Source of the DNA: Microbispora sp. H13382
GTDB taxonomy: Bacteria; Actinomycetota; Actinomycetes; Streptosporangiales; Streptosporangiaceae
Length of the DNA stretch: 64,000 nucleotides
Direction: 5' to 3'
NCBI RefSeq assembly: GCF_014161445.1
Contig: NZ_JABBXA010000003.1
Coordinates: 62,001-126,000 of the forward strand
Within the stretch, counting starts at the first letter, position 1, and every line of letters begins with the position of its first letter. The position numbers and the translations under genes are program-made. The notes under the pieces are model-generated. The model worked only from the letters and a program-made list of their open reading frames with translations, was not told the DNA's origin and made no database searches. Shown in pieces: positions 11,379 to 20,992 of the stretch.

Positions 11379-12284
11379 TTGGGACTCTTGCGGCGACTGC
11401 TCAGCCGGACGCGGCCGGATCATCCCGCTCCGAGAGCCGTCGAGGACGTCGATCTCGACTCGCTGCTGGCCCTGGTCGCCGAGACCATGGGCTACACCTG
11501 CGTGTTCGCGGCCGACGGCACGTCGCTGACGTTGACCTCGCCCGAGCGTGAGCGGGTGGTGAACCTCGTCGGCCTGCGCCGGGAGGCCGGTCGCCGTGCC
11601 CGCGAGGACTGGCCGATGCTGGTCTCCGAGCACCTGGCGCACGCCGTGTCCGGCGAGCCGTTCGACGCCTGCAACCTCACGCCGATCAAGCCGCTGCTGC
11701 GCACCCGGGTCCACGCCGCCGACGACCCCGCCTTCCCCGATCCCTCCCGGATCATCGGCCGTCACCTCAGCGCCGACCTCATCGAGGTGCTGACCATCGG
11801 CGCCCGGCCCGTACGCCCGGAGGAGGCGTTCTGCTGGCCGATCCCGCCGGCGGAGGCGCTCGACGTGGCCATCGGCAATGCCCTGTCCGACGAGCGGCCC
11901 ACCGTGTCGCGGCTCGACCTCGCCGGGACCGAGGTGTCGCTGCTGACCGCGCCCAGCGCGGCGGCCCACCTGCGCCGCCTGGCGGCGTACATGGAGGTGC
12001 CCGAGGACGGCATGCTCGCCGTGCTGCCGCACCGGGGCATGGTCGCGGTGCACCCGGTGGCCGGCATCGGCGTGGTCCGCGCGATCGAGCGCCTGCGCAT
12101 CTTCGCGCACCGTGAGCACGCGGGCCGGCCCGACGGGCTCAGCCCGCACGTGTACTGGTGGCGCCGGGGCAAGCTGACGCGTATCCAGGCCGACCTCATC
12201 AGCCACGACGGACAGACCCGGCTGGTCGTCGCCCCGCCGCCCGAGTTCGCCCGGCTGCTCGCCCGCATCGCCGGCCAGTCGTAG
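11379..12284 (+). CDS. Conserved-looking hypothetical protein
   Basis: 301 residues from TTG at 11379, preceded by CGAAGGGA. I do not recognise a domain. The N-terminus is basic (LGLLRRLLSRTRPDHP), then a mixed alpha/beta globular protein with segments LLALVAETMGYTCVFAADG, GRHLSADLIEVLTIG and a Trp/Arg-rich C-terminal strand (HVYWWRRGKLTRIQAD). There are no membrane helices and no signal peptide. A longer frame upstream overlaps the carboxypeptidase and has no family-like sequence, so the TTG is chosen; an ATG at 11485 is an alternative. Codon use is typical of the region, which supports a real gene. Possibly co-transcribed with the carboxypeptidase. Confidence 0.65.
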   Translation: MGLLRRLLSRTRPDHPAPRAVEDVDLDSLLALVAETMGYTCVFAADGTSLTLTSPERERVVNLVGLRREAGRRAREDWPMLVSEHLAHAVSGEPFDACNLTPIKPLLRTRVHAADDPAFPDPSRIIGRHLSADLIEVLTIGARPVRPEEAFCWPIPPAEALDVAIGNALSDERPTVSRLDLAGTEVSLLTAPSAAAHLRRLAAYMEVPEDGMLAVLPHRGMVAVHPVAGIGVVRAIERLRIFAHREHAGRPDGLSPHVYWWRRGKLTRIQADLISHDGQTRLVVAPPPEFARLLARIAGQS

Positions 12285-12297
12285 TCCGCGCCCGAAG

Positions 12298-12395
12298 CCG
12301 CCGCCCTGAGCCGCCGCTCTGAGCCGCCGCTCTGAGCCGCGCGTCCGGTGCCGCCGCCCTGAGCCGCCGCCCTGAGCCGCGCGTCCGGTGCCGCG
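12298..12395 (+). repeat. Short tandem repeat between genes
   Basis: Seven or so copies of GAGCCGCCGC(C/T)CT variants, including a longer unit GAGCCGCGCGTCCGGTGCCG present twice (12336-12355 and 12375-12394). It fills most of the spacer before the GNAT gene. Either strand encodes only low-complexity sequence. It appears to be replication-slippage repeat material. Confidence 0.6.
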
Positions 12396-12474
12396 CCGCG
12401 GCGCGGCCGCGAGGTCTGACTCCGCGCGGAAAACCGGGTGCGAAGGGGACGCCCGCCGGGTGAGACTGGCCGGC

Positions 12475-13362
12475 ATGACGACCGTGCCCTTCGGCCGCAG
12501 GCCGTACGCCGGAGCCGAGGATTTGCGGGAGATGCAGGATCTCGCCGAGCGGCTGTGGACGCCCGGGGCGACCTGGCACGTCGGCGATCTGGCGTGGGAA
12601 CGCTTCCAGCACCCGGGCGGGGAACACGAGTGGCCCGCCATGCTCTGGGACGTGGACTGCGGGACCGCGGCCTGGGGATGGGCCGATTCCGGGCAGCTGA
12701 ACCTGCTGGCCGATCCCGCGCAGGTCCTCCTGGCCGACGAGGTCCTGGACTGGTTCGCCGCGCAGGTGCCGGACCCGGCCCGTACGGTCACGGTCTCCAG
12801 CGCGGAGACGCACCTGTTCCCCGCGCTCGGCCGGCACGGCTATCGGCGTACGGACGAGGGGCCCTTCTTCCTGCACATGGTCATGGACCTGGATCACGGC
12901 CTGCCCGAGCCGATCCCGCCCGCCGGATACCGCCTGCGTGCGGTGGGCGACGGTGACGTCGCCGCCCGTGTCGCGGCGCATCGCGCGGCGTTCCATCCGT
13001 CGCGGGTGACGGAGGAGAGCTACCAGGCGGTACGGCGGGCCTGGCCGTACCGGCCGGATCTGGACTGGATCGCCGAGGCGCCGGACGGGAGCGCCGCCGC
13101 GTTCTGCCTGGTCTGGCTGGACGAGGTCAACCAAGCCGCCCGGATCGAACCGGCGGGCACCGTGCCGGGTCACCGGCGGCGTGGCCTCGCGCGTGCCGTC
13201 TGCCTGGCCGCGCTGCACGCGGCGCGGCGGGCGGGTGCACGGCGGGCGGTGGTCAGCCCACGTGGCGACGACGCCTACCCGGTGCCCGCCCGGCTGTACC
13301 GGTCGCTCGGATTCCGTGCCTGCGCAAGGAGTCTGGGCTACCGCGCAGCGGTCAGCGGCTGA
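12475..13362 (+). CDS. GNAT family N-acetyltransferase
   Basis: 295 residues from ATG at 12475; the open frame upstream of it is low-complexity. The protein looks like two GNAT-type halves. The first (about 1-140) is degenerate: it starts FGRRPYAGAEDLREMQDL and includes the strand GTAAWGWADSGQLNLL. The second carries the acetyl-CoA loop AGTVPGHRRRGLARAVCLAAL (motif Q/R-x-x-G-x-G/A), followed by ARRAVVSPRGDDAYPVPARLY and the typical end LYRSLGFRACARSLGY. The substrate is not evident. The 3' end overlaps the convergent GH15 gene by 11 bp. Confidence 0.82.
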   Translation: MTTVPFGRRPYAGAEDLREMQDLAERLWTPGATWHVGDLAWERFQHPGGEHEWPAMLWDVDCGTAAWGWADSGQLNLLADPAQVLLADEVLDWFAAQVPDPARTVTVSSAETHLFPALGRHGYRRTDEGPFFLHMVMDLDHGLPEPIPPAGYRLRAVGDGDVAARVAAHRAAFHPSRVTEESYQAVRRAWPYRPDLDWIAEAPDGSAAAFCLVWLDEVNQAARIEPAGTVPGHRRRGLARAVCLAALHAARRAGARRAVVSPRGDDAYPVPARLYRSLGFRACARSLGYRAAVSG

Positions 13363-15109
13363 GGGCCATAGCGGTGCGGATCAGGTGGATGTGGGTGAAG
13401 GCTTGGGGGAAGTTGCCGAGTTGGCGGCCTGTTCTGGGGTCGTATTCCTCGGCGAGGAGGCCGACGTCGTTGGCGAGGTGGATGAGGCGTTCGAAGAGTT
13501 GGACGGCGTCGTCGTGGCGGCCGGTGAGGGCGCGGGCTTCGGCGAGCCAGAAGCTGCAGGCGAGGAAGGCGCCTTCGCCGCCTGGTAGGCCGTCGACGGG
13601 GTTGTCTTCGGCGATGGGGTAGCGCAGGACGAAGCCGTCGGTCATGAGTTCGCGTTCGACGGCGGTGATGGTGCCGGTGACGCGGGGGTCGTCGGGGGGG
13701 AGGAAGCCGACGATGGGGATCTGCAGGAGGGCGGCGTCCAGTTCGTGTGAGCCGTAGGACTGGGTGAAGGTGTTGCGTTCGGGGTCGTAGCCTTTGTCGC
13801 AGACCTCGGCGTGGATGCGGTCGCGCAGCGCGCGCCAGCGCTCCACGTCGCCGTGCCGGCCCAGCTCCTCGATGATGCGGACCATGCGGTCGGCCGCGAC
13901 CCAGGCCATGACCTTCGAGTGGACGAAGTGGCGGCGGGGGCCGCGTACCTCCCACAGTCCCTCGTCGGGCTGGTCCCAGTTGTGCTCGAAGAACTCCATG
14001 ATCTTCGTGACCAGGGCCCAGGCGTGGTCGTCGGGTCCCATGCCCTGCTTGCGCGCCCGGTAGAGGGCGTCGACGAACTCCCCGTAGATGTCGAGCTGCA
14101 GCTGGTTCGCCGCGCCGTTGCCGATCCGCACGGGCGCCGAGTTCTCGTAGCCGGGCAGCCAGTCGAGCGTCATCTCCGGCAGCCGGCGCTCGCCGGCCAC
14201 GCCGTACAGGACCTGTACGTCCTCGGGGCGGCCCGCGATGGCGCGCAGCAGCCAGGAACGCCAGGCGTCCGCCTCCTCGACGTACCCGGAACCGGTCAGC
14301 GCGTCGAGGGTCATCGCCGCGTCGCGCAGCCAGCAGTAGCGGTAGTCCCAGTTGCGCACGCCGCCCAGGTGCTCGGGCAGCGACGTGGTCGGCGCGGCCA
14401 CGATGCCGCCGGTCGGGCTGTAGGTCAGCGCCTTGAGCGTGATGAGCGAGCGGACCACGGCGTCGCGCCACGGACCCCGGTGGCCGCACCGGGAGACCCA
14501 CTCCTCCCACAGGAGCCTGGTCTCGGTGAGCTGCTCCAGCGGGTCGATCCGCTCCGGCTCCGGCTGGTGGGAGGGGTGCCAGGTGAACACGAACGGCAGC
14601 CGCTCCCCGGCGGCGACGGTGAACGTCGCCTCGTGCCGGTAGTCGCTTCCGCGCAGATGGACGGGGGAGTGGATCCAGACCGAGTCGGGGCCGCCGACGG
14701 CGTGCAGGTGCCCGTCGGTGCGCCGCACCCAGGGGACGATGCGGCCGTAGTCGAAGCGGATGCGGATCTCCGTCGTCATCTCCACGGTCCCGGACAGGCC
14801 CTCCACCACGCGTACGAGGTCGGGGTTGGCGTGCCGGGGCGGCATGAAGTCGATCACCTTGACCACGCCCGTGGGCGTCTCCCAGAAGGTCTCCAGGATC
14901 AGCGTGTCCTCGACGTACGCGCGGCGTGTGGCCTGCTCGTGTCCCACGGGGGCCAGGCGCCAGAAGCCGTTGGACTCGTCGCCGAGCAGGCGGGTGAAGC
15001 AGGAGGGGGAGTCGAAACGCGGCAGACACAGCCAGTCGATCGAGCCGTTCCGCCCGATCAGGGCGGCCGACTGCATGTCGCCCACGAGGGCGTAGTCCTC
15101 GATCCGCAT
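13352..15109 (-). CDS. Glycoside hydrolase family 15 protein (trehalase/glucoamylase type), copy 1
   Basis: 585 residues. The N-terminal about 220 residues are the beta-sandwich domain (RIEDYALVGDMQSAALIG, SIDWLCLPRFDSPSCF). The (alpha/alpha)6 barrel follows with the family signatures SLPEHLGGVRNWDYRYCWLR, GVAGERRLPEMTLDWLPGYE (probable catalytic acid) and LAEEYDPRTGRQLGNFPQAF (probable catalytic base). Actinobacterial GH15 proteins of this length are usually trehalases or maltooligosaccharide glucoamylases; no signal peptide, so cytoplasmic. A tandem paralogue lies 72 bp upstream. The last about 410 bases (13390-13800) switch to C-ending plus GAA/CAA/ACA/AGA codons, unlike the GAG/CAG/CTG style of the rest. 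Confidence 0.92.
   Translation of the reverse strand: MRIEDYALVGDMQSAALIGRNGSIDWLCLPRFDSPSCFTRLLGDESNGFWRLAPVGHEQATRRAYVEDTLILETFWETPTGVVKVIDFMPPRHANPDLVRVVEGLSGTVEMTTEIRIRFDYGRIVPWVRRTDGHLHAVGGPDSVWIHSPVHLRGSDYRHEATFTVAAGERLPFVFTWHPSHQPEPERIDPLEQLTETRLLWEEWVSRCGHRGPWRDAVVRSLITLKALTYSPTGGIVAAPTTSLPEHLGGVRNWDYRYCWLRDAAMTLDALTGSGYVEEADAWRSWLLRAIAGRPEDVQVLYGVAGERRLPEMTLDWLPGYENSAPVRIGNGAANQLQLDIYGEFVDALYRARKQGMGPDDHAWALVTKIMEFFEHNWDQPDEGLWEVRGPRRHFVHSKVMAWVAADRMVRIIEELGRHGDVERWRALRDRIHAEVCDKGYDPERNTFTQSYGSHELDAALLQIPIVGFLPPDDPRVTGTITAVERELMTDGFVLRYPIAEDNPVDGLPGGEGAFLACSFWLAEARALTGRHDDAVQLFERLIHLANDVGLLAEEYDPRTGRQLGNFPQAFTHIHLIRTAMALSR
13391..13989 (-). repeat. Near-identical paralogue tract, copy 1
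   Basis: This 599-bp block in the first GH15 gene matches 15254-15852 in the second, offset 1863 bp, with three differences seen by direct reading (at 13583, 13937 and 13946). The flanking parts of the two genes differ much more, apart from further shared blocks near 14112-14208 and 14300-14480. The abrupt edges are those of gene conversion between tandem paralogues rather than uniform divergence after duplication. Confidence 0.85.
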
Positions 15110-15181
15110 GCCGTCACGCTACCCGCGGATGCGGTTCTTCTCATCCGTGACCGGGAGACGGCGGGGCCGTCGCGGACCCCG

Positions 15182-16972
15182 TCAGGAACCGGCTCGGGCC
15201 GCCATGATCCTGTTCGTGCCGCTCAGCGCCTGGGCGGTGTGGATCAGGTGGACGTGGGTGAAGGCTTGGGGGAAGTTGCCGAGTTGGCGGCCTGTTCTGG
15301 GGTCGTATTCCTCGGCGAGGAGGCCGACGTCGTTGGCGAGGTGGATGAGGCGTTCGAAGAGTTGGACGGCGTCGTCGTGGCGGCCGGTGAGGGCGCGGGC
15401 TTCGGCGAGCCAGAAGCTGCAGGCGAGGAAGGCGCCTTCGCCGCCGGGTAGGCCGTCGACGGGGTTGTCTTCGGCGATGGGGTAGCGCAGGACGAAGCCG
15501 TCGGTCATGAGTTCGCGTTCGACGGCGGTGATGGTGCCGGTGACGCGGGGGTCGTCGGGGGGGAGGAAGCCGACGATGGGGATCTGCAGGAGGGCGGCGT
15601 CCAGTTCGTGTGAGCCGTAGGACTGGGTGAAGGTGTTGCGTTCGGGGTCGTAGCCTTTGTCGCAGACCTCGGCGTGGATGCGGTCGCGCAGCGCGCGCCA
15701 GCGCTCCACGTCGCCGTGCCGGCCCAGCTCCTCGATGATGCGGACCATGCGGTCGGCCGCGACCCAGGCCATGACCTTCGAGTGGACGAAGTGGCGGCGA
15801 GGGCCGCGCACCTCCCACAGTCCCTCGTCGGGCTGGTCCCAGTTGTGCTCGAGGAACTCGGCGCCCTTCACCAGCAGCGACCAGGTGTAGTCGTCGGGCG
15901 GCATGCCCCGCTTACGCGCCCGGTAGAGGGCGTTGACCACCTGGCCGTAGACGTCGAGCTGGAACTGGCCGGCGGCGCCGTTGCCGATCCGCACGGGCGC
16001 CGAGTTCTCGTAGCCGGGCAGCCAGTCGAGCGTCATCTCCGGCAGCCGGCGCTCGCCGGCCACGCCGTACATGATCTGGTGGTCCTCGGGACGGCCCGCG
16101 ATGGCGCGCAGCAGCCACACGCGCCAGGCGTCCGCCTCCTCGACGTATCCGGCCCGCAGGAGCGCGTCGAGGGTCATCGCCGCGTCGCGCAGCCAGCAGT
16201 AGCGGTAGTCCCAGTTGCGCACGCCGCCCAGGTGCTCGGGCAGCGACGTGGTCGGCGCCGCGACGATGCCGCCGGTCGGGCTGTAGGTCAGCGCCTTGAG
16301 CGTGATGAGCGAGCGGACCACGGCGTCGCGCCACGGACCCCGGTAGCCGCACCGGGAGACCCAGTGCCGCCACGCGTCGACGGTCAGGCCGAGCTCGGCG
16401 AGGGGGTCGATGGCCGGGGGCTGCGGCTGGTGGGAGGGGTGCCAGGTGAACACGAACGGCAGCCGCTCCCCGGCGGCGACGGTGAACGTCGCCTCGTGCC
16501 GGTAGTCGCCGCCGTGCAGCGGGATGGGCGAGTGGATCCAGACCGAGTCGGGGCCGCCGACGGCGTGCAGATGGGCGCCCGTCCGGCGTACCCACGGCAC
16601 GATCCGCCCGTAGTCGAAGCGGATGCGGATCTCCGTCGTCATCTCCACGGTCCCGGACAGGCCCTCCACCACGCGGACCAGGTCGGGGTTGCCGGAACGG
16701 ACGGGCATGAAGTCGACCACCCTGACCGTCCCCGTGGGCGTCTCCCAGACGGTCTCCAGCACGAGTGAGTCCTCGAGATACGCCCGCCGGGCGGCCGTGT
16801 CCCGTCCCGCGGCGGCCAGCCGCCAGGAACCGTTGGACTCGTCGCCGAGCAGACGGGCGAAGCAGGAGGGGGAGTCGAACCGCGGCAGGCACAGCCAGTC
16901 GATCGAGCCGTTCCGCCCGATCAGGGCGGCCGACTGCGTGTCGCCGATCAGCGCGTAGTCCTCGATCCGCAC
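15182..16972 (-). CDS. Glycoside hydrolase family 15 protein (trehalase/glucoamylase type), copy 2
   Basis: 596 residues from GTG at 16972, placed 7 bases after GGGAGG; an in-frame ATG at 16990 is the alternative. Same architecture as copy 1: N-terminal beta-sandwich (RIEDYALIGDTQSAALIG), barrel signatures SLPEHLGGVRNWDYRYCWLR, GVAGERRLPEMTLDWLPGYE and LAEEYDPRTGRQLGNFPQAF. Differences cluster in the beta-sandwich, in the segment after NGAAGQFQLDVYG (Gln where copy 1 has Glu) and in PPDDYTWSLLVKGAEFL. The two may therefore differ in substrate length or regulation while sharing the C-terminal catalytic part. It lies 72 bp upstream of copy 1 and is probably co-transcribed with it. Confidence 0.92.
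   Translation of the reverse strand: MRIEDYALIGDTQSAALIGRNGSIDWLCLPRFDSPSCFARLLGDESNGSWRLAAAGRDTAARRAYLEDSLVLETVWETPTGTVRVVDFMPVRSGNPDLVRVVEGLSGTVEMTTEIRIRFDYGRIVPWVRRTGAHLHAVGGPDSVWIHSPIPLHGGDYRHEATFTVAAGERLPFVFTWHPSHQPQPPAIDPLAELGLTVDAWRHWVSRCGYRGPWRDAVVRSLITLKALTYSPTGGIVAAPTTSLPEHLGGVRNWDYRYCWLRDAAMTLDALLRAGYVEEADAWRVWLLRAIAGRPEDHQIMYGVAGERRLPEMTLDWLPGYENSAPVRIGNGAAGQFQLDVYGQVVNALYRARKRGMPPDDYTWSLLVKGAEFLEHNWDQPDEGLWEVRGPRRHFVHSKVMAWVAADRMVRIIEELGRHGDVERWRALRDRIHAEVCDKGYDPERNTFTQSYGSHELDAALLQIPIVGFLPPDDPRVTGTITAVERELMTDGFVLRYPIAEDNPVDGLPGGEGAFLACSFWLAEARALTGRHDDAVQLFERLIHLANDVGLLAEEYDPRTGRQLGNFPQAFTHVHLIHTAQALSGTNRIMAARAGS
15254..15852 (-). repeat. Near-identical paralogue tract, copy 2
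   Basis: Partner of the block at 13391-13989. It includes the same codon-usage switch (from about 15663 down to 15254): codons such as GAA, CAA, CTC, ACA and AGA replace the local GAG, CAG and CTG. Both copies carrying the switch means that it predates, or spread by, the last conversion event. Confidence 0.85.
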
Positions 16973-17008
16973 GCGCTCACCTCCCCTCACGCCGTACGGC
17001 GTGTCCCC

Positions 17009-17128
17009 TCAGCGCCGGGCGTGGGCCTCCTTCCCGGGCGGCGGTCCGGCGCCGGCGTGGCGGTGGGTCATCACGGCCACCCCGGCCGCCCCGGCGACCA
17101 GGCCCTCCCACAGCGCTCGCCTCATCAT
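17009..17128 (-). CDS. Possible small membrane protein, coupled to the YczE-like gene
   Basis: 39 codons. The ATG at 17128 overlaps the TGA of the upstream YczE-like gene (ATGA), which favours translational coupling. The sequence begins MMRRALWEGLVAGAAGVAVM, a basic start and one possible membrane helix, then a Gly/Pro/Arg-rich tail. Third positions are almost all G or C, as in real genes here, but this is weak evidence in such GC-rich DNA. No family is recognised. It could instead be the decayed start of a longer membrane protein. Confidence 0.35.
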   Translation of the reverse strand: MMRRALWEGLVAGAAGVAVMTHRHAGAGPPPGKEAHARR

Positions 17129-17796
17129 GCAGGCTTCGTACCCGGTGGCCGGGCGGTGTCCCCGGCGGGAGCCCACACCTTCATGAAGACCTGCGTCGCC
17201 GGGCCGATCGTCAGGGCGAACACGACCGTGCCGATGCCGACCGTGCCGCCGAGCAGCCAGCCCACGGCGAGCACGGTGATCTCGACGACCGTGCGGGCGA
17301 CCCGGATCGACAGGCCGAGCCGGTTGAGGCCCGTCATCAGGCCGTCACGCGGCCCCGGGCCGAAGCCCGCGTGGATGTAGAGCCCGGAGGCGGCGGCGAT
17401 GGCGAGGATGCCGCCCAGGAGGAAGGCCCACTGCACCGGCCAGGCCGCCGGCGCGGGGACCAGAGCCATCACGCCGTCGGCGCTGGTGCCGACCACCAGG
17501 ACGTTGCTGATCGTGCCGAGGCCGGGCCGCTGCCGCAGGGGGATCCACAGCAGCAGCACCAGCGCGCCCACCAAGTTGATGCACAGGCCGATCGACCACC
17601 CGGTGCGCACCGACATGCCCTGGTGGAAGACCTCCCAGGGGTCGAGGCCGAGCCCGGACCTGACGAGCAGCGCGATGCCTCCGCCGTAGAGCACGAGGCC
17701 GGCGTAGAGGCGGACGAGCCGCAGCGGGAGCGAGCGGGGGCGGGGGAGGGACAAGCGGGAGCGAGCGGGGGTGGGGGAGGTGGAGAGTTCGGTCAT
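17125..17796 (-). CDS. YczE/YitT-like integral membrane protein
   Basis: 223 residues from ATG at 17796, with five or six transmembrane helices. Characteristic segments are GGGIALLVRSGLGLDPWEVF near the start and YIHAGFGPGPRDGLMTGL in the middle, both typical of the YczE/YyaS family. Function of the family is not established. The gene is divergent from a MocR-type regulator, a pairing that is common in actinobacteria and suggests that the regulator controls it. An upstream in-frame start would run across the palindrome in the shared promoter, so the internal ATG is preferred. Confidence 0.8.
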   Translation of the reverse strand: MTELSTSPTPARSRLSLPRPRSLPLRLVRLYAGLVLYGGGIALLVRSGLGLDPWEVFHQGMSVRTGWSIGLCINLVGALVLLLWIPLRQRPGLGTISNVLVVGTSADGVMALVPAPAAWPVQWAFLLGGILAIAAASGLYIHAGFGPGPRDGLMTGLNRLGLSIRVARTVVEITVLAVGWLLGGTVGIGTVVFALTIGPATQVFMKVWAPAGDTARPPGTKPA

Positions 17797-17836
17797 AGTC
17801 GACCCATCGTGCAGGCCGGCGGGGTTGCGAGGAAAG

Positions 17837-17857
17837 GGCCAATCAGAGAAATTGGCC
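17837..17857. promoter_or_regulatory. Palindrome between YczE-like and MocR-like genes
   Basis: GGCCAAT and ATTGGCC, perfect 7-bp arms around CAGAGAA, end four bases before the ATG of the MocR-like gene at 17861 and lie 41 bp upstream of the divergent YczE-like start. The position would block ribosome or polymerase access for the regulator gene, which fits autorepression. MocR proteins are known to bind sites in such divergent promoters; the exact link here is inference. Confidence 0.55.
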
Positions 17858-17860
17858 TTC

Positions 17861-19282
17861 ATGGATCGGTATCTCAGCGCTCCCCAGCTCGCCCGGCTCG
17901 TCCGGGTGCCGTCCGACGCCCGGCCCTACTACCGGGCGCTCGCGGAGGCGGTGCGCGGCCTGGTCCTCGACGGGCGGCTCGCCGTCGGAGTGCGCGTGCC
18001 GGCCGAGCGGCACCTGGCCGAGGCGCTGTGCGTGAGCCGCACCACCGTGACCGCGGCGTACGACCGGCTGCGCGAGCAGGGCTACCTGGAGAGCAGGCAG
18101 GGATCCGGCAGCCGCACAGCCCTGCCCGACGCCGGTGCGCTCGGGACCGACAACCCGTGGCTCGCGTCCGACGACGACGGGCTGCTGCCGCTGCACGCGG
18201 CCGCGCCCCCGGCGACCGCCCTGCTCGGCGAGGCCCTGGAGGAGGCGGGCCGGGCCTACCACCGGTACGCGCTGGGCATGGGCTACCACCCGGCCGGGCT
18301 CGCGCCGCTGCGGGAGGCGATCGCCCGCAGGTACGGCGAGCGGGGGCTGCCCACCCGGCCCGAGCAGATCCTCGTCACGGCCGGGGCCCAGCATGCCGTC
18401 CACCTGCTGATGTCCGCGTTCGCCGAGCCGGGCGGCGCGGTGCTGGTCGAGTCGCCGACCTACCCGCACGCGATCGACGCGGCGCGGCTGCGGGGAGCCC
18501 GCCTGGTTCCGGTGGGCGTCCAGGAGGACGGCTGGCATCTCGACCTGGTGAGCTGTGCGATGCGGCAGTCGGCGGCCCGCCTCGCCTACGTCATCCCCGA
18601 CTTCCAGAACCCGACAGGACACCTGATGTCCGACGCCGATCGCGGCGCGCTGGTGGACGCGGCCCGCCGGCACGGGGTCACGCTGATCGCCGACGAGAGC
18701 TGGGCCGAGATCGCGCTGGACGACACGGCCCGCGCGGCGCCGCTGGCCGCGTTCGACACCGACGGCCGGGTGATCAGCGTGGGGTCGGCCTCGAAGCTGT
18801 GGTGGGGTGGCCTGCGGGTCGGCTGGATCCGGGGGAGCGCCGCGACGGTGCGCCGCCTGGCCAGGCTCCGCGCCGCCGTCGACATCGCGGGCGGGGTGTT
18901 CGAGCAGCTCGTGGTGGCGCGCCTGTTCGAGCGGATCGAGGAGGCGCGCGCCGAGCGCCGCCGTGGGCTCGGCGCGTCGTGCGCGGCACTCGCCGCGGTC
19001 CTGCGCGAGGAGCTGCCGGGCTGGGCGTTCACGGTGCCGCGCGGCGGAGGCTCGCTGTGGGTGCGGCTGGACGGGCCGGTGGCGGACGCGGTCGCCGCGG
19101 CCGCCGCCGCCCGAGGCGTGCGGCTGGCGCCGGGACCGTGGTTCGGCGTGGACGGCGCGCTGGAGCGGTATCTGCGGCTGCCGTTCACGCAGCCGCCGGC
19201 CGTGCTGGAGGAGGCGGTGCGCCGCATCGCCCGCGATCCCGCCGGCTACCGGCCGCGCGAGCCGCTCACGCCGATCCTCTGA
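17861..19282 (+). CDS. MocR-family (GntR HTH + aminotransferase domain) transcriptional regulator
   Basis: 473 residues. The N-terminal winged helix (about 20-90) includes RVPAERHLAEALCVSRTTVT and AAYDRLREQGYLESRQGSGS. A fold-type I aminotransferase domain follows: PAGLAPLREAIARRYGERG, VLVESPTYPHAI, IPDFQNPTGHLMS, DESWAEIALD and the PLP-lysine context SVGSASKLWWGGLRVGWIR. MocR proteins sense PLP or a PLP-bound amine and regulate neighbouring genes, most often pyridoxal synthesis or transport. The divergent YczE-like gene is the likely target. The start is the ATG at 17861; a longer frame upstream would read through the palindrome. Confidence 0.9.
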   Translation: MDRYLSAPQLARLVRVPSDARPYYRALAEAVRGLVLDGRLAVGVRVPAERHLAEALCVSRTTVTAAYDRLREQGYLESRQGSGSRTALPDAGALGTDNPWLASDDDGLLPLHAAAPPATALLGEALEEAGRAYHRYALGMGYHPAGLAPLREAIARRYGERGLPTRPEQILVTAGAQHAVHLLMSAFAEPGGAVLVESPTYPHAIDAARLRGARLVPVGVQEDGWHLDLVSCAMRQSAARLAYVIPDFQNPTGHLMSDADRGALVDAARRHGVTLIADESWAEIALDDTARAAPLAAFDTDGRVISVGSASKLWWGGLRVGWIRGSAATVRRLARLRAAVDIAGGVFEQLVVARLFERIEEARAERRRGLGASCAALAAVLREELPGWAFTVPRGGGSLWVRLDGPVADAVAAAAAARGVRLAPGPWFGVDGALERYLRLPFTQPPAVLEEAVRRIARDPAGYRPREPLTPIL

Positions 19283-19301
19283 CCGATCCGCTGACCGGTC
19301 T

Positions 19302-20810
<1,509 letters not shown>

Positions 20811-20992
20811 GCGTTCTCCCCCCGGTCACGCATCGTTCTCGTACCTTACCTGCCTTGATGTCTTATTTGTCCGATTAAGATTGCCTCGCATATCACATCC
20901 GGCCGCGCTTCTCGCCACCGGGGTCTTGTCCGCGGCTGATCTTTTGTGGTGCGATGCATGCCACGCGTGCGAGATGCCCCTTGGGAGGCGCG

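Noticed and set aside
12298..12395. Repeat with CRISPR-like look
   Set aside because: Units are short (about 13-20 bp), directly adjoining and without unique spacers of constant length. No cas gene is present.
10671..12791. Open frame of about 700 codons on the minus strand across three plus-strand genes
   Set aside because: It spans two genes and their spacers without a domain or ribosome site. The plus-strand genes have recognised families or typical codon use.
15182..16972. Second GH15 gene as an assembly duplication of the first
   Set aside because: The 5' halves differ at many sites, giving different residues, and the flanks are unique. Only the conversion tracts are near-identical.
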